DNA of 64,000 bases from assembly GCA_963576565.1 (NCBI GenBank), contig OY755046.1:61483471-61547470 (forward strand). Reading direction: 5' to 3'. The translations under genes and the position numbers were made by a program. The DNA is from Aspidapion aeneum (taxonomy: Eukaryota > Arthropoda > Insecta > Coleoptera > Brentidae). Position 1 is the stretch's first letter; each line of letters begins with the position of its first letter. A model generated the notes under the pieces. That model did no database searches. It was not told the origin of the DNA and was given only the letters and a program-made list of their open reading frames with translations. This document shows, piece by piece, positions 1 through 11,600 of the stretch.

Positions 1-368
1 TATACTATAGAGGGCGCTGCAGCATAGTTCCACAACCAGAACGGGCCATCGCCATTTTTAGTTGCTTTTCGCTGCGAGTTCATACGAGTCTATAGCAGAT
101 ACGCTTTGTGCAATTTTGGTTAAAATATTTACCTTTTGTAGAAACAAACATGGCAAATTAAAAGCACAATTATTAATAATGATAGTGAATACATATTTGG
201 ATACGAGTATACACCAGTTGTGTGGAAAAGATGGTATAGTTAAAGAATAACCAATATGTATGCAATGATTTAAATGAAGCATCACAAAATTAGCTAAGAA
301 AAGTAAACAAAAGTAAAAAAAAAATTTGTATGGAATATCGCATACCTATGTTACAGTTAATCAAACAG

Positions 369-590
369 GGAATGCCACAATTCACCGCGAATGATTAGCC
401 GCCGGACCTTAAGCCGCGTATTCATTTGAGGCAGAATTCGCAAGCCTCGCAGCGGAACCAAACGAATGCCTCGGCACGGGACCCCATCCTATCAGAGTGC
501 GAATTTCAAACGAGCATTCAGTTGAATATTGTTTGACTTGTATTCACCTGAGCATTAATGAGAACGAGAGCGAGGCACTTACTACAAAAT
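369..590. repeat. interspersed repeat, same family as 17095-17315
   Basis: A locally GC-rich block in AT-rich DNA. It shares a stretch around TTCAAACGAGCATTCAGTTG, followed by TTCAC(C)TG-type sequence, with the repeat in TBPH intron 2. Apart from this block I see nothing coding in 1-1039. The small open frames there lack codon bias and family motifs. Confidence 0.5.
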
Positions 591-1039
591 TATTGTTTAC
601 ATATAATTTTAAATTTTCTTTTCAGAAGCTACAGATCCGAATTTCCTTTACTGAGTGTCGAGGTCACGAAAACCTCAACGGACTCTTGCTGCTCTGCTTT
701 TCCAAAATAGAAGAATTTTATTTACAATATTTAAGTTAACTTATCTTTAGAGATATTTGAAAAAAATATTTTTTTATTGTTAAAAAAACATTTATTTTTC
801 AATGTTAGAAAAACATTTCTTTTTCAGTTAAAAATCAATATTTTTTTAAAGTTTGAAAAACACTTTAAAAAACCTTATAAAAACATATTATTATTATTAT
901 TTTTCTAACGTCAGAAAACGGGTTATTAAGCTTCTTTTTCACTATGAATATGACGTTGGAACTAACATCCAACCTAACGTTACGTTTTTAAATTAAACAT
1001 TATTTTGACATTATTAAAATGTTTTTGTGTTTAGTAGGA

Positions 1040-2345
1040 AGATATATAAAAATTTTTGAATTTGGAGCAACTTTTTTTCTCACAAAAAAATTAGGATCAC
1101 TCAAGTAGGTTTCGCGCAGGCAGATCTTGTAGTGATAATGTTTTTTGTCTTAAACAAATAATTGAGAAAAGAAGCGCCAGAAATATAGAGACTCATGTTA
1201 CCTTTGTAGACCTACAAAAAGCATATGATACTGTTCCAGTAGAAAAATCATGGACAGTGTTAGAGCAAACTAATATCAATCATACATACATAAAAGCGAT
1301 AAAAGAACTATACAAAGGGTCAAAATCTAAAATTAAAATTGGAAATCGACTTTCAAAAGAATTCCTGGTAACAAAAGGCTTAAGACAGGGATGTTGTATC
1401 TCTCCAACTCTTTTTAAAATATATATCGCAGTAGCGCTAAAAAACTGGAAACGTAAACTGCACGGCATGGGAATACAACTTAACGACCGATTTACCATAT
1501 ACACACTACAGTTTGCTGACGACCAAGTAATTGTGGCTAATGATAAAGAAGACATGGAGTATATGATGAGAAAGTTAACAGAAGAATACCAAAAGTGGGG
1601 ATTAACAGTAAACATGGACAAAACACAGTACTTATGTATTGGAAACGAATCCAGTGAGTTAGTACTAGAAAATGGACAAACAATATCTCCATGCAATGAG
1701 TATGTATACTTGGGTGTCACATTTGATAAGACTATAAAGAATTGGAAAAAAGAATAGTAAAAGCAAAAAAGTTATTGGATGTCTTAACAGTATTTTATGG
1801 AGCAGAGAGATTAAAAAGAATGTAAAATTTAACATATAGGAAACAATGGTCAAAAGCACGCTGTTGTATGGAATAGAGACTTGTCGCGTAACAGAAAAGT
1901 ACAAAACAAAAATGGAAAGTGTCGAAATGGATGCAATAAGAAGATCAATGAGAATATCTAGAATAGATCACATAAGAAATGAGATCATAAAAGAAAGAAT
2001 GGGAATCGAGGGAAGCATAACGGATGACATCACTAGAAGGCAACTGATATGGTACGGCCATGTACAACGGATGAACGACGAAAGATTACCAAAGCAGGTC
2101 CTAGAATGGCAACCAATAGGGCGCAGAAAAAGAGGGCGTCCTAAACTAGAATGGCAACAGTCAATCCAAAGATCAATGAGTCAAAAAAATCTGACAGAAG
2201 ATGATTGTCAGGATCGAAGGAGGTGGAGAATAGGTGTCGGACAACGTAGAAAAACGTTCTAAACCGACATAGTAGTAGTAAAATTAGGATCACCATAGTT
2301 CCCCCACCACTACTATAGTAAAGTAGTAGTGTGAGCTCAAATTCT
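1040..2345. repeat. older TIR repeat interrupted by the RTE-like LINE
   Basis: The flanks of the LINE (about 1040-1087 and 2281-2345) match, inverted and uninterrupted, the end of the element at 18285-18912 (CTCACACTACTA, ATTAGGATCACCATAG). The locus at 18.3 kb is therefore an empty-site paralogue. The repeat reaches to within about 50 bp of the TBPH stop and probably forms part of its 3' UTR or intron. Confidence 0.6.
1101..2280 (+). mobile_element. 5'-truncated RTE-like LINE, reverse transcriptase remnant
   Basis: Open frames at 1257-1757 and 1846-2262 encode the C-terminal half of a LINE reverse transcriptase: KGLRQGCCISPTLFKIYI, the catalytic FADD in LQFADDQVIVAND, the thumb, and a C-terminal tail (RRQLIWYGHVQRM, GRRKRGRPK) typical of RTE-like endonuclease/RT proteins of insects. 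The two frames are separated by a stop and a shift, so the copy is dead. It ends in TAG triplets and is flanked by a 13-bp duplication, AAATTAGGATCAC, at 1088-1100 and 2281-2293. The RTE clade is inferred from the tail style. Confidence 0.8.
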
Positions 2346-2394
2346 ACACAAATATCCCACGGGATACCATACTATACTATACTCTTGTGTTAGT

Positions 2395-2621
2395 TTACTT
2401 ACTATTAAACTTATTTGGGGGTACTGGACCCCATCCATTTTGTGGGTAGTCGTATCTGTCATAACCCCCTCCATATCCTCCATAAACACTGCCAGCCTCG
2501 CTACCCGCATATTGGCTGCCGCCAAATTGGCTACCACCATATTGGCTTCCACCCCATGGGTTTGGACCGTCGTCTCTCTTTGGTTTCTTTTTGGCTGCTT
2601 CAGACACATGAACCGAAATTC
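2395..2621 (-). CDS. TBPH: TBPH last visible exon (end of RRM2 and Gly/Ser/Tyr tail)
   Basis: Acceptor TGTAG at 2623-2622. The first codons ([13 protein letters not shown]) complete the last RRM2 strand exactly as in the family. Then follow a basic patch (KKKPKRDD) and a tail with [15 protein letters not shown] and [12 protein letters not shown], ending FNSK and TAA. The final codons contain GTAAGT directly before the stop, a full-consensus splice donor sequence. The exon may therefore be terminal in one isoform and internal in another whose last exon lies off the left edge. Confidence 0.85.
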
Positions 2622-5600
2622 CTACAGGGGAAAACCCAAAAATTAAAACTAGCTTGAGATTATATTTTCATACACTAGAGCTGTATTTTATATTTTTAGG
2701 AACATAGAGGGCGACACTGAGTTTTATAGCTGCAGTGAATTTTTTAAGTTAACAAATCAGTCGAAGAATGGAATTAAAGCGAGAACATTTTTGGGCTATA
2801 GTTTTTTACAACTTTCGAAAGAAATTATCTTAACAAGAATGCCTTGCTGAGTTGATTTCTGTTTTCGGTAATGAAGCACCATTATTCGACAGTTTCTCGT
2901 TTGTATGGAGCATTCAAGCATGGACGGATTAGCCTTAGCAGCAAAAACGGCTGCAACCCAGGAAAACATCGATGCTGTGCACATGCTCATCGGGGAAGAT
3001 CGACATGTGATATATCGCAAGATTGAGACTTTACTGGGGATTTTAAAGACGTCAATTCAAAAAATTTTGCATAAAGAGTTAAGGGTAAGAAAATTCGTTC
3101 CCGCTGGATACCGCATCTGTTAATCGCAGAACAGAAATAAGCTAGGGTCAATTGGTGTCAGAAACCTCTAGACCGCTTTGAAGCAGGATTTCCAAGATGA
3201 AGAAAATCCAACAAAAGTCATCCCTTCTCAACAATTCCTCTGAAAGATCAAAGGTCTGTTACTGCCGATCGTTATCACCATTTCGCAGCCCCGCTAAAAA
3301 ATAGTCACAACTCAAAAAACATTGTTTTGAGAAAATCGCTGTTAAAGAATTTAGTTCATTAGAGAGATTCATTTTTCACTTACATGACAAATTACGAGTT
3401 AACATCAGTGGCGGCTCGTGAAGTATAAGAATGGGTGTGCGCTATAATAAATCAGTCGAAATAAATTTAAAATAAATAAAGTTCAAAAATTTGCATATTT
3501 ATTTGTAGCCAAATAAAAGAACTTATGGTGCCCACTAGGTAATAAGATTGTCAAAGTAAAAAAAAGCAGGTCTCCAATAAATAAAAATTTGCCTACACAA
3601 AAAAAAATTACCTACAGTATACATACATATTAGTTTTTAGCCAACGATGGATAACATTAATTCAATGTACAAAACCGTTTTATCTTAGCTTTTGATTCAA
3701 ATACCATTTCATATTGTAATGTTCGTATACGTTTATTCAAAAATTCATGCTTTTTAATTTTTGCCTGTAGATGATTTAAGTTCAGTTACCCCTATGCGAC
3801 TACAGCTTTTATCCATACTTGCATTGAAAAATAATAAGCATGGAAAACAAAATAACGAGTTTGTAACATCACATCCACAAATCCAGTTGTTTTTTTGGTA
3901 AATATCTTTTCTAAAGTATCTTTTAAAATTCCTACCTTCTTTTCTTTTAGAGCAAGTTTGCGATAATTCTAGTTCTGGAGTCGGCCTTCCTAATCTTTTA
4001 ATTTCAATTTTTTGATTTAAATTAAAGGAGGAAAAGCTTGCTATAATGTTTTGTACACAATTAAGTCTTGAATTACTTCCAGGATTACCCGAACCCGAAC
4101 TTACAACTGCCTCAGACATATTCGACACTTGTAGATAATAATTAACCCAAAAATTACAAACAAGAAGCCGAAAACAGCATAAAATTCACTTAAAAACTGC
4201 ATAAATAAATTTTAATTACGCCCAATACACGCATACTAACGATAATATAAACAGTAATCAGCTGAGAACTATAAAAAAACGATGCAAGTGTGTATTGATT
4301 TAGCGAACCACCTCGCCCTTTTCTCGGCCGATATCCCGAGCATTTCCGATCCAATTGCGTGGCAAAAATTGGATTAGAGAGGAACGCCGAATCCACGCGC
4401 ACCTCCTGATTCAAGCCCGCCCTCTCGTATCTCTAGATTCAAGCGAGGCGAGGCGATCGAAGGCCACCGTATGCGGCAGCAAGCGTCAAGTCGAAAAGAT
4501 ATTAATTACTTCCGTTAATGGCCGATAGATGCCACTAGCGGGATCATTAAAAAATAAATAAAAAACAATAGTAATTATTTAATAATAGTTTGTATTTATT
4601 TTTTTTCTTGTTTCTGTTGGGGGTGCGCGCGCACCAGCGCTCCTATGGACGAGCCGCCCCTGGTTAACATGTTATTTTATATCAACAGGAACCTATTAAC
4701 TCAATGTAATTGGTGCAGTACGTTTCTCAGAAACAATTATTTTTGTCGTTTTTAGATTTAAAAAAAAACCCGATATTGTGACACTTTTTTAGAACAAGGT
4801 ATCATGAAGTTGTAAATCAGGATGTCATGCAAGATGGTAAATAATATAAAAAAAGAAAACAAATAAAGAAGAAACCTTGTATTTATTTTTACAACGAGTT
4901 ATAAAATGCTGAATAACAACTGGGAATGTGATTATTTTCTAATAAATTCAAAAGATTTTTTTTTTATTCTCATTAACTCTAAGTACACTGAACAATTCGA
5001 AAAAACAGTCACAACACAAAAATAACAGTATTTTACTGGTTATATGTTAATAGTTCACACGAAAACCGTCACAACTCGAAATGTGACTCTTTTCAGAATG
5101 AAACTCCACGTTCACGCTGTTATAAAGTCAGAAGTGACACTCTAAAGGAACGCATCCTTAGCAAAACTGGACAAAATAAAAGAGTCACATCGCCATTATC
5201 GAAACATAAATGTGACGCTATTATGGAAGAAAGTACAAGTTATTTCGATGATGGCGGCAGGTTTATCTCAATAACGGCGATTTTTGAGTTGTGACTCTTT
5301 TTCAGCAGGTGTGCGATTTCTTTGCCGAAAGTCAGCTTCGCAAAACGAACTCCGAACGACAAATCATCCTCCACCAAGAAAATGCAAGTTCGCACAAAGT
5401 ACATAAAACCATTGAATTTTTAACACAACAAAACGTCGAATTGTTGGACCATCCTTCATACAGTCCCAACGATTTCTATACTTTTCCGAAAATCTAGAAT
5501 AGACTGCATGTTCAAAGATTTTAGTCGCCAGAGGAAGCAGTAACAACAAACGAGTAGAATTAGAGCTTTGACAACTGTTGCAACTATATGCAAAACTCTC

Positions 5601-8600
5601 GTAAAATTTCAGGTGGTTTCTCGACTTATGGCCTGTACAGGCCTCTGTTTCGATGTTGGTGAAACACCTTGTATACAGGGTGTTAATTGCTCGGTTAATT
5701 GCTACTAAATAACATGCTAATACTTAATTCTTGCATCTATTTTAAGAAAAAACTTTATATGAACATACAGTACAGGGTGTCCCAAAATGGGCACTTTTAG
5801 GGGGTTTAAGGTACTTCTAGGGCAGACAGAGAAAAACTGACCACGCATTGCGAGGCTCAAATTTCAAGAAAAGACTTATAGTGAAAAAATTTTGAAATAT
5901 CGTCTCGTCTTTGAGCTACGGGGGCTTTTTGGAAAGTCTGCATTTTGGAATGGGGTCTATAACTTCGTTATTAGTGAAAATTTTGATTTAGGGTAAATTG
6001 CAATTTAATAGACTTTATTACGAGGAATTCACCCGCTAAATTAAATTTTAACTGTCACTTTTAGTTTTTGAGATATGACATAAAGTTGCATTTTTTCTTA
6101 AGGAATGGCCTATATTTTAATTAAGTTTCGAATTCGTCATTGAATTCTTTTCAAAATGATGTATCATAAGTCATACATTGATTAAGCAGTTTCGGAGATA
6201 ATTAAAGTTTATATTTTTGTCTAGTGTGCGTTGAATGACGTCATGCGCCATTGACATGAAAGCCTTGCGGTCAAATCCTATTCAATGCTCCTATAGTTTT
6301 GTTGTCTTATACTATGGAAATCAAGTTGGCCTTGCGTTTTCAATTGTTTAAACAATTTGACATTCCGCTTTGATGTGAAATTATTTTGCACAAAAGCGTT
6401 TTTAATTTTATTTTGAAATGTGTATCAAAATGATGCAAAGTATGACATGTTAAAATGTTACTGGGAAAGTAATGATAATCGACAGGACGCTGGAAACTTC
6501 TCTACAAATGTATCCCGAGCGAAGACAAACATATATGGCTATATTTCTAAAGTTGAAAAGGAACCTTGTTCAGTATGGCTCTATGGCGCGATGATTATTG
6601 ATAATTTTTAATAATATCGAATTTCTATTGTCTGTAATTTTTGTTTCTTTTTATAACTAGGCTTTGAGGGCCGTCAGCTGAATTATAATTTTTCCAAACT
6701 AGGCTTACTATATTTTTGACTGTGTAAAATAATAAAAATACTGGAGTGCCTTGACCTGCCTCAGCAGGAAATCATAGCACACTAGAAATAAGTGAAAAAG
6801 TTGAATATCTCCTAAACCGCTCAATAAAACTATGATATATGATACATCATTTTGAAAAGAATTCAAAGACGAATTCGAAAATTAATTAAAGAATAGGCCA
6901 TTCCATATAAAAAAATGCAACTTTATGTCATATCTCAAAAACTAAATGAGACAGTTAAAATTTAATTTAGCGGGTCAATTCTTCGTGACAAAGTCTATAA
7001 AATTGCAATTTACTCTAAATCAAAATTTCGACTAATAACGAAGTTATAGACCCCCTTCCTTTTTAAAAAGTCCTCGTAGCTCAAAGACGAGACAATATTT
7101 CAAAATGCGGTTTTCACTATAAGTCTTCTCTTGAAATTTGAGCCTCGCAATGCGTGATCAGTTTTTCTCTGTCTCCCCTAGAAGTACCTTAAACCCCCTA
7201 AAAGTGCCCAATTTGAGACACCCTGTACTGTATGTTCATATAAAGTTTTTTCTTAAAATAGATGCAAGAATTAAGTATTAGCATGTTATTTAGTAGCAAT
7301 TAACCGAGCAATTAACACCCTGTATACAAGGTGTTTCACGAACATCGAAACAGAGGCCTTTTTGGGTATCTAGAGTGCAAATTTGGAGAAACGCTCGGAG
7401 ACGTCGATTTTGGCTATCTTGAAATTTTAGTGCACAAACCCCCTTTGAGGGGTATACTTTACCTGTATATTTTGAAGAGGCAAAGTGGGTCTAGTAATAC
7501 CTTGTTTTGAAGGCCTTTTGAATGTCCTTACAACCGTGTAAAAATTTCAAAAATTTATCCGTTAGTTTTTGAGATAATTGGCTTCAAACTTTCAAATTTA
7601 ACATGGACTGATAAAATAAAAATTTAATTAGAATTTTATATCTTTTGGATTTAATCTTTATTTTATCATTCCATGTTAAATTTGAAAATTTAAAACGAGG
7701 GGGATTTCACTGACCATTTTTTTGTACATATGTTCGCATTGTTTGACAAAATGCGAAAAAATGCGAAAAAATGTGAAAAAATGCGAAATAATGCGAAAAA
7801 ATGCGAAATAGTGCGGAAAAATGCTAAATAATAAAATTAAGAATTGTTGAGTTCATTGTATTCGGGCAGTGTTGTAAAAAGGGTAAAAAGAAAAGGGTAA
7901 TTTTTCGGTAGGTTAATTTTTAAAAAGGTATTTTATTAATCATGTTTATAAAACTTTTTAAGAGTAGACATGCTTTTTTCCAGTCTGTCACCTTAGCTCC
8001 GAAATGTAGAAGCGACGTTGCAAAATGCGGCAAAACGACTCACGTGATATACATACCTTTTTGAGTGAAAAAAACATCAGAATTGGCTGAAATTTGAGTG
8101 GAAGGCACATTTTGTAAAAACTAAGACAAGGCTCGGAGCAATTTTTTGGTTTTTTTTGCCAAATAAGTAAAAACTTCTTTCTAAGGACACCGATTCGAAA
8201 TATTCATGACATAAATATTTCGAATCGGTGGCCTAGAAAGAATTTACAAAAAATCAAAAAAGTGCTCCGAGCCGTGGCTTAGTTTATACAAAATGCGCCC
8301 TCCACTCAAATTTCAGCCAATTCTGATGTTTTTTGCACTCAAAAAGGTATGTATATCACGTAAGTCGTTTTGCCGCATTTTGCAACGTCGCTTCTACGTT
8401 TCGGAGCTACGGTGACTGACTGGAAAAAAAGCATGTCTACTCTTAAGTGAAAATATACATTTATACTCATTACTCCTAATCGTCTGATATATAAATGTCC
8501 TCAAAATCTTCTGCTTCTATCTCACTTTTATGTATTCTGTTTCACTTTCAGTTTCTGTTTCAGTCTCACTTTTTTGGTACATTTTTTTTAAAGGTTGTTT

Positions 8601-11600
8601 TGATTTTAGTATTTGGTTGGTCAGTCTGTTCTTTGTTTTTCCCTGTCCTGTTTGTTTTGTTCGAGGTTGGTCTGTCATTGGTCCTTGAAATCTTAAAAGT
8701 CTGTCAGTCGAGAGTCGTCCCACATTATTGGAGTAAAACCAGCATAATGTGGATTTGCGTACAGCGCCAGCTCTTTCTATTGCCTTAAAAATATCACTTC
8801 TTAGCTGACGCGGACTTTAGTTCGCGTCAGCTCAGGAGTCCCATTTTTGAGGAAAAGAAAGAGCAGGTGCTATATACATATCGAAAGTGCAACAAAGATG
8901 GAAATAGTTTTCATACCTGATTTTTAGTAAATAAACGAAAATCAACCTTAATGTAAGCACATAAGAGTTTACAATTCCTCCTGGTAACAAGTGATTTCGC
9001 GGAAGAATCGCGTTCTTTATTAATCCCTTTATTAATGGCAGTTTTAAAAACGAATTTAACACGTCCTTATTTTTTGCATTTAGAAAAATATAACTTGAAG
9101 ACCTCGTTGAAGACTCAGCAGTAATCAGGGCTAATTTAATTTTCATTTAAATGGGCAAAAAAAAATGCGTGATTACTAAAATATTTACTGAACACTAATT
9201 CCGTTTGTTTGTTTGTTTGAACTCGGGGAGAGCAATCATACGATTTTTGATTTATAAGAAAAAAAATTATAACAAATAAGAAACAATGAAAAAAAATGTG
9301 AAAAAAATGCAGAAAAAATGCGAAATGCGAAAAAATGTGAAAAAATGCGATAAAATGCGAAAAAATGTGAAAAAATGCGAAATAATGCCGCATTATTTCA
9401 TCAAAATTTGTACATATTTTGCGGCCAGTGAAATCCCCCTCGATTTAAAAGCAAATATCTCAAAAACTAATCAATGGATTTTCGAAATTTTTACACAGTT
9501 GTAAAGATATACAAGAGAGTTTCAAAACACGGTATCACTAGACCCACTTTCCTTATTCAAAATATAGGAGTAAAATATACCCTTCGAAGGGGGTCCATGC
9601 TACAAAAATTTCAAGATAGCCAAAAAGTGTCCCCCTCGCAAACAAAATCGACGTGTCCGAGCGTTTCTCCAAATTTGCACTCTAAATACCCAAAAAGGGC
9701 TCTATTTCGATGTTCCTGAAACATTGTGTATGTTATATCTCCTACGAGCGTGCGGAAAAATAACTTCCAAAATGTAAGAATCCTCCTGTTCACAATCGTT
9801 TCCAAATGAAAACTCCTCCTACACACAAGTTTCATTTTTAAGAAATGCTGCTGTACCGATGCTACCAGAAGCACCGAAGGAAGAATCCTGTAATGTGTTA
9901 CAGCCTGTACAGACCAATGTACCTTCCTCCATTCACTGCACTAATAATTCTCAGCAGCAGATTAAAGCATTTCTGTAGTGGGGTAAACACCAACCAATCA
10001 AATTCAAATAAGAAACAACGTTCTTCAAGATGCTGCGGCATCTGCTATACTGCAGCATGCAACAAACACAAAGTGCACTTTCAATTTCAATATTTACCAT
10101 CGTTAACTTTTTCGTTATTGTTAATTAAATGTTCTTTACATAAAGTTTCTTATTAATATATCATGATAAAAAAATCCTGTTTCATTATTTTTTCGTCCCA
10201 CTTTCCGCACTTGTTAGGTAAATAACTATTATACAATGGTTTACTCTTACCATTAATAATATGGTCTTCCCCACATAAATCCTCAGCAACCTGAGGATTC
10301 ATAAATGTGACAAAACTGAAAGATCTGAAAGGTTTTGGAGTGAAAACGTCCAACACTTCGCCGAATTTCGAAAAGTACTCCTTTAATACTATGGGGGTCA
10401 ATTCTGGGGTAACTCGGCCTACAAACACTTTGCAGGGCACTTGGGCTTGAACCCCATCATTCTAAAAAAACAGAGCATAAAAAATATTTAAAAATAAATG
10501 GATCCATGATGGATCTGATACCTTCCTAGCCCATTTGCACACTCCAAGTGAACCACGCTTATATCCCAAGTAACATTGTTACCACTCAAGGTTTTATTAA
10601 TTTGGTTCCAAGGTTATTTAGAGGGTGCTGTTATGGCTTTTAGTATCAATTTGGCTACAAAAAGATAATTTATATTGCCAATTACCTAAAGAGGTGTTAT
10701 ACAACCAAAAAGTGTTCTTCTGTTCCTTTTAGATACTTTTGGTTTTATTGATTTCTGATTTATAAAGATGGTCTTATAAAACCCTTTTACTAAAGTTTTT
10801 AAAAAGAAATAAATATAAACTTTGGTCTTTTAGTTTTTTTCATTACTTTAGGTCATACCAAAACTGTTTTATAATAGAGCTAAAAGGTTACCTTATATCC
10901 TTTTGTTTTTGTAGTTACCAGTAGTTTAATAGTAAATATGATTATATAGGCGGCCATATAGAACCTAGTTTCCTTAAGGTTTTTAAGACTGGTAAATTTA
11001 AACTTTATACTTTTAGTTTTTGCCATTACTTTTAGGCATTTTAAACAGGTTTTATTGCAAGGCTTAAAGGTAAACTTAATTCTTTTGTATTTATGGTTAC
11101 CCATAGCTGCATATTAAATATAAAACTTTGTTTCCTTAAGGGTTCTACCAGAAGTAAATAAATACTTTCGTATTTTAGTTTTTACTAGTACTAGTACAAA
11201 TTGGTACCTATTGCAAGATTGATTATTTACTATCCTCCTGGGTAGGGCACCCAAGCCTAGATAAGGCCTGTTTAAACGGCCAATATAAGAGGTTTCCCTC
11301 CAACCTGCAGGCACAATGGATATCATTGCACTGGCCCTCCTGATTGTGTGCAAATTTTACCAAAAAAAATCATTTAAATTTAACACTTTAAAAAACAAAT
11401 ACAAAAAATTTAAGTGAGGTTATGTTCACTATGTTTACCTTCTCTTTTTTATTGGTTTCACAAGCGCACTCAAAAATCTTTGTTGCGATAGAGTAACAAA
11501 TAAAACCAAGTGAATTATTTTAAAAATATTGTAAACAGAAAATATTTATCTAGTCGGTTTAGCAGTGTTTTTTAAAAATAATTTTACTTTAATTTTGATT

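Larger units (their letters stand above)
3303..5295. mobile_element. TIR element (AGTCACAACTCAAAAA ends) inserted in mariner
   Basis: Left end AGTCACAACTCAAAAA at 3303-3318 faces its reverse complement at 5280-5295, and the mariner transposase sequence resumes directly outside. Further GTCACAAC/GTGACTC motifs recur at about 5008, 5067, 5090 and 5125, so the right end is a cluster of subterminal copies. No transposase of its own is seen. The middle is occupied by the hAT element at 3406-4662. Superfamily unknown. Confidence 0.65.
2760..5610 (+). mobile_element. mariner-like transposase remnant, interrupted
   Basis: 2768-3290 and 5300-5560 together read as a degraded mariner transposase. N-terminal HTH part: [27 protein letters not shown], then [14 protein letters not shown] sequence. 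Catalytic part: [20 protein letters not shown] and [13 protein letters not shown]. Stops and shifts break the frame throughout, and the element at 3303-5295 splits it. Two more copies of the same family lie at 40868-41344/58737-58853 and 59968-60190. It lies in TBPH intron 5, antisense to the gene. Confidence 0.8.
7331..9733. mobile_element. 2.4-kb foldback element with 400-bp inverted ends
   Basis: The left arm (7331-about 7740) and right arm (about 9395-9733) are reverse complements through landmarks such as CGAAACAGAGGCC, AAATTTGGAGAAACGCTCGG and GTGAAATCCCCCTCG. Both arms lead inward to a tandem run built on AATGCGAAAA (7745-7830 and 9286-9390). The interior holds a separate 485-bp palindrome (7960-8444) and AT-rich sequence; small frames there are low-complexity shadows. 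Its terminal 50 bp match the outer end of the neighbouring foldback. Non-autonomous; superfamily unknown. Confidence 0.75.

Noticed and set aside
9136..9393. Phe/His-rich 85-codon frame
   Set aside because: It is the reverse reading of the AATGCGAAAA tandem repeat.
10880..11353. Open frames of 74 and 79 codons, the first repeated at 61931-62182
   Set aside because: Both lie in the repetitive AT-rich interior of the TCCCAAGTAAC element. The copies differ without a bias to silent sites that I can see, and no family features appear.
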